From Rickettsiales bacterium (GTDB taxonomy: Bacteria > Pseudomonadota > Alphaproteobacteria > Rs-D84), in NCBI GenBank assembly GCA_031283565.1, contig JAITBM010000059.1, positions 1-7,547 on the forward strand: a stretch of DNA of 7,547 bases, given 5' to 3'. Both the position numbers and the translations under genes were made by a program. Under the pieces are notes generated by a model. The model made no database searches, was not told where the DNA came from, and saw nothing but the letters and a program-made list of their open reading frames with translations. Shown piece after piece: positions 6,494 through 7,547 of this stretch (position 1 is its first letter; every line of letters starts with the position of its first letter).

Positions 6494-6511
6494 CATGGAA
6501 ACTATAAATAA

Positions 6512-6542
6512 ATATTAAAAATTTGAAATAAAATTTTAATAT
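6512..6542. repeat. AT-only imperfect inverted repeat in the divergent promoter region
   Basis: The left arm at 6512-6524 (ATATTAAAAATTT) and the right arm at 6531-6542 (AAATTTTAATAT) pair across a 6-base loop with one extra A in the left arm. It sits between the mraZ and orphan-gene promoters, immediately upstream of the latter. It could be a protein-binding site or a curved, easily melted spacer. There is no GC clamp, so it is a poor RNA hairpin. Confidence 0.45.
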
Positions 6543-6556
6543 TTGTAATTTTTTAC

Positions 6557-6586
6557 TTGACTAGCGAATCGGCTTTGTTTTATAGT
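6557..6586 (+). promoter_or_regulatory. Promoter of the 107-aa orphan gene
   Basis: TTGACT (6557-6562, 5 of 6) and TATAGT (6581-6586, 5 of 6) are 18 bp apart. The predicted start near 6593 gives a leader of about 30 nt that contains the ribosome binding site. The spacer contains GAATC (6566-6570), a GANTC site of the kind methylated by CcrM in many alphaproteobacteria. Confidence 0.7.
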
Positions 6587-6622
6587 GCCTGCATAGACAG
6601 AGAAAAACAAAGGGAGAGCCTT

Positions 6623-6946
6623 ATGGCAAAGAACATAAAAGAAATCATGACGGCGCTTGACAAGGTGCTGAATTCGACGGTCTGGGTGAATTCGGATCGC
6701 CAGATAGTGTCGCTGGCGGATGAATTGGGCCGCAGTCCGGACGGGCAGGTTCGCGCGATCGAAGACCTGCCGCGGCAGGCGCTGATCGGGGCGTACGTCT
6801 CGCTTCAGATCAGAAGCGACAATTTCGATGTCGAGCCGGAATCGCTGGAAACGGCGGATCTGGCCGCGAGCGTGAAGAAAATGGTGTTTGTCGAAGCAAA
6901 AAAGCTGCTTGGCGCCGAAGCGCAAGATTTGCGCAAGGTTGCCTGA
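6623..6946 (+). CDS. Small protein of unknown function, 107 aa
   Basis: I do not recognise this protein. It is a soluble-looking, charged polypeptide with no cysteine, no signal peptide and no membrane segment. Residues 4-17 (NIKEIMTALDKVLN) and about 81-99 look helical, and a central section (19-70) mixes short hydrophobic and charged stretches with a single Trp at 21. The ATG is chosen because the purine-rich AAAGGGAGAG ends 4 bp upstream. Extending to a TTG at 6557 would place the -35 box inside the gene and add an unlikely leader. The gene is flanked by a good promoter and a strong terminator and is transcribed divergently from mraZ, so it is an independent, probably well-expressed unit. 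Codon use is GC-rich like ffh, which supports a resident chromosomal gene. Confidence 0.85.
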   Translation: MAKNIKEIMTALDKVLNSTVWVNSDRQIVSLADELGRSPDGQVRAIEDLPRQALIGAYVSLQIRSDNFDVEPESLETADLAASVKKMVFVEAKKLLGAEAQDLRKVA

Positions 6947-6992
6947 ATAGCGTGTTGGCCAGTTTCCGGGACTTGACCGGAGGGAAGGAGTG

Positions 6993-7017
6993 CGGGGCGG
7001 TTTCGCCCCGTTTTTTT
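6993..7017 (+). terminator. Rho-independent terminator of the orphan gene
   Basis: A perfect 7-bp stem (CGGGGCG at 6993-6999 and CGCCCCG at 7004-7010) with a GTTT loop is followed by seven T. It lies 46 bp after the stop codon. The minus strand has no T tract after the hairpin, so it probably does not serve the convergent dcd gene. Confidence 0.92.
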
Positions 7018-7083
7018 CTGCTGCTTTGCGCCTGTCTTTGCACGGCTTGGCCGCGCAATGATGCTTGTTATTTATTGCGGGAA

Positions 7084-7547
7084 TTATACCTTGCAGCCGT
7101 TGTTTTGGAAAAAGCGCGTTCCCTGGGCGCCGGACTGGTCGCTATATCGGCCGGAATAAGCCTCGAAATCCTGGGTAACCTCTTCGACCTGCATCTGGCA
7201 GATTTCCATCATCGGGTACAGAATCACCGGATGCACTACATTCAGCTCCAGCGTCCATTGGTTGCCTTTGCCATCGTGCTTCATCCAGCCGAAGCCAACG
7301 TCGCCGAATCCGGCCGTCACGTGGATGAACACGCCGAGCCGCCCTATCGACGAGCGCCCCTCGAGTATCGGCACGGTGTCCTTGTTCCCCGTGCTTTCGA
7401 AAGTATGCCCGATATAAAGAATATTCGGCCGCAGAATCAGGCCCGATTCCGGAATCCTGGTTTCGATCATTTCGCGCTTCGAATGCGGGTCCAGCGCGCG
7501 CGCCGGATTTACCGGGCAGTTTGCCGGCCGCAATAAATCGCGGAAAT
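7084..7547 (-). CDS. dcd: dCTP deaminase, 5'-partial at the right edge
   Basis: dCTP deaminase converts dCTP to dUTP, feeding dUMP and then thymidylate synthesis in the cytoplasm; some relatives also act as dUTPases. The frame stays open to the window edge, so the N-terminal part of the gene is outside; the TTG at 7531-7533 is not convincing as a start because upstream codons (FRDL) continue the family-like sequence. Numbering from that TTG: EGRSSIGRLGVFIHVTAG at 58-75 is the conserved nucleotide-binding and trimer segment, GFGDVGF at 75-81, WTLEL at 93-97 with the predicted catalytic Glu at 96, and a C-terminal SGRYSDQSGAQGTRFF (127-142) corresponding to the phosphate-contacting tail. Compared with the usual GFxGxWTLE spacing there are about seven extra residues (MKHDGKGN region, 84-91). 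No terminator was identified downstream. Confidence 0.9.
   Translation of the reverse strand, partial: FRDLLRPANCPVNPARALDPHSKREMIETRIPESGLILRPNILYIGHTFESTGNKDTVPILEGRSSIGRLGVFIHVTAGFGDVGFGWMKHDGKGNQWTLELNVVHPVILYPMMEICQMQVEEVTQDFEAYSGRYSDQSGAQGTRFFQNNGCKV

Noticed and set aside
6557..6622. Longer start of the orphan gene at a TTG at 6557
   Set aside because: That TTG is part of the -35 box, while a strong ribosome binding site precedes the ATG at 6623.
6952..7536. Plus-strand frame of 194 codons at the right end
   Set aside because: It runs through the terminator at 6993-7017 and is antisense to the dCTP deaminase gene, whose motifs are clear.

Overview
The window looks like chromosomal DNA of an alphaproteobacterium. 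The signal recognition particle GTPase at the left edge carries alphaproteobacterial-style motifs (RRP after the G1 region and TRxD in place of the usual TKxD). The short helix-turn-helix protein and MraZ also resemble alphaproteobacterial versions. Base composition is uneven: ffh, mraZ and dcd are GC-rich, a very long cysteine-rich gene in the middle is nearer 50% GC, and the two regulatory intergenic regions are strongly AT-rich. A host-associated or gut lineage is possible, because giant cysteine-rich modular proteins of this kind are common in such genomes, but that is inference.

Layout, left to right. (1) The 3' part of ffh (+), cut by the left edge. (2) An AT-rich promoter with several copies of a TTAGGAT-type operator, followed by a small stand-alone helix-turn-helix regulator (1315-1557, +) and a clear terminator. 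(3) A giant gene (1700-5854, -) for a secreted protein of 1384 residues with about 104 cysteines. It is built from degenerate Cys/Trp modules, low-complexity linkers, three tandem CxxC modules and one InlB-B-repeat-like (Flg_new-like) domain, and it contains an internal duplication of roughly 0.7 kb. (4) mraZ (5977-6429, -), not followed by rsmH/mraW as in the usual dcw cluster. (5) A divergent, AT-rich promoter region. (6) A small unrecognised gene (6623-6946, +) with its own promoter, ribosome binding site and terminator. (7) The 3' part of a dCTP deaminase gene (7084 to the right edge, -).

The genes form no single pathway. Three are housekeeping: protein targeting (Ffh), cell-division-cluster regulation (MraZ) and nucleotide metabolism (Dcd). 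The rest are lineage-specific: the giant secreted protein, the small repressor-like protein and the unknown 107-residue protein. The most notable regulatory feature is that mraZ and the giant gene each have a well-formed -10 element placed so that the predicted first transcribed base is the first base of the start codon, which suggests leaderless mRNAs. The small regulator has the architecture of an autorepressed gene, with palindromes over its own -10 and start site.
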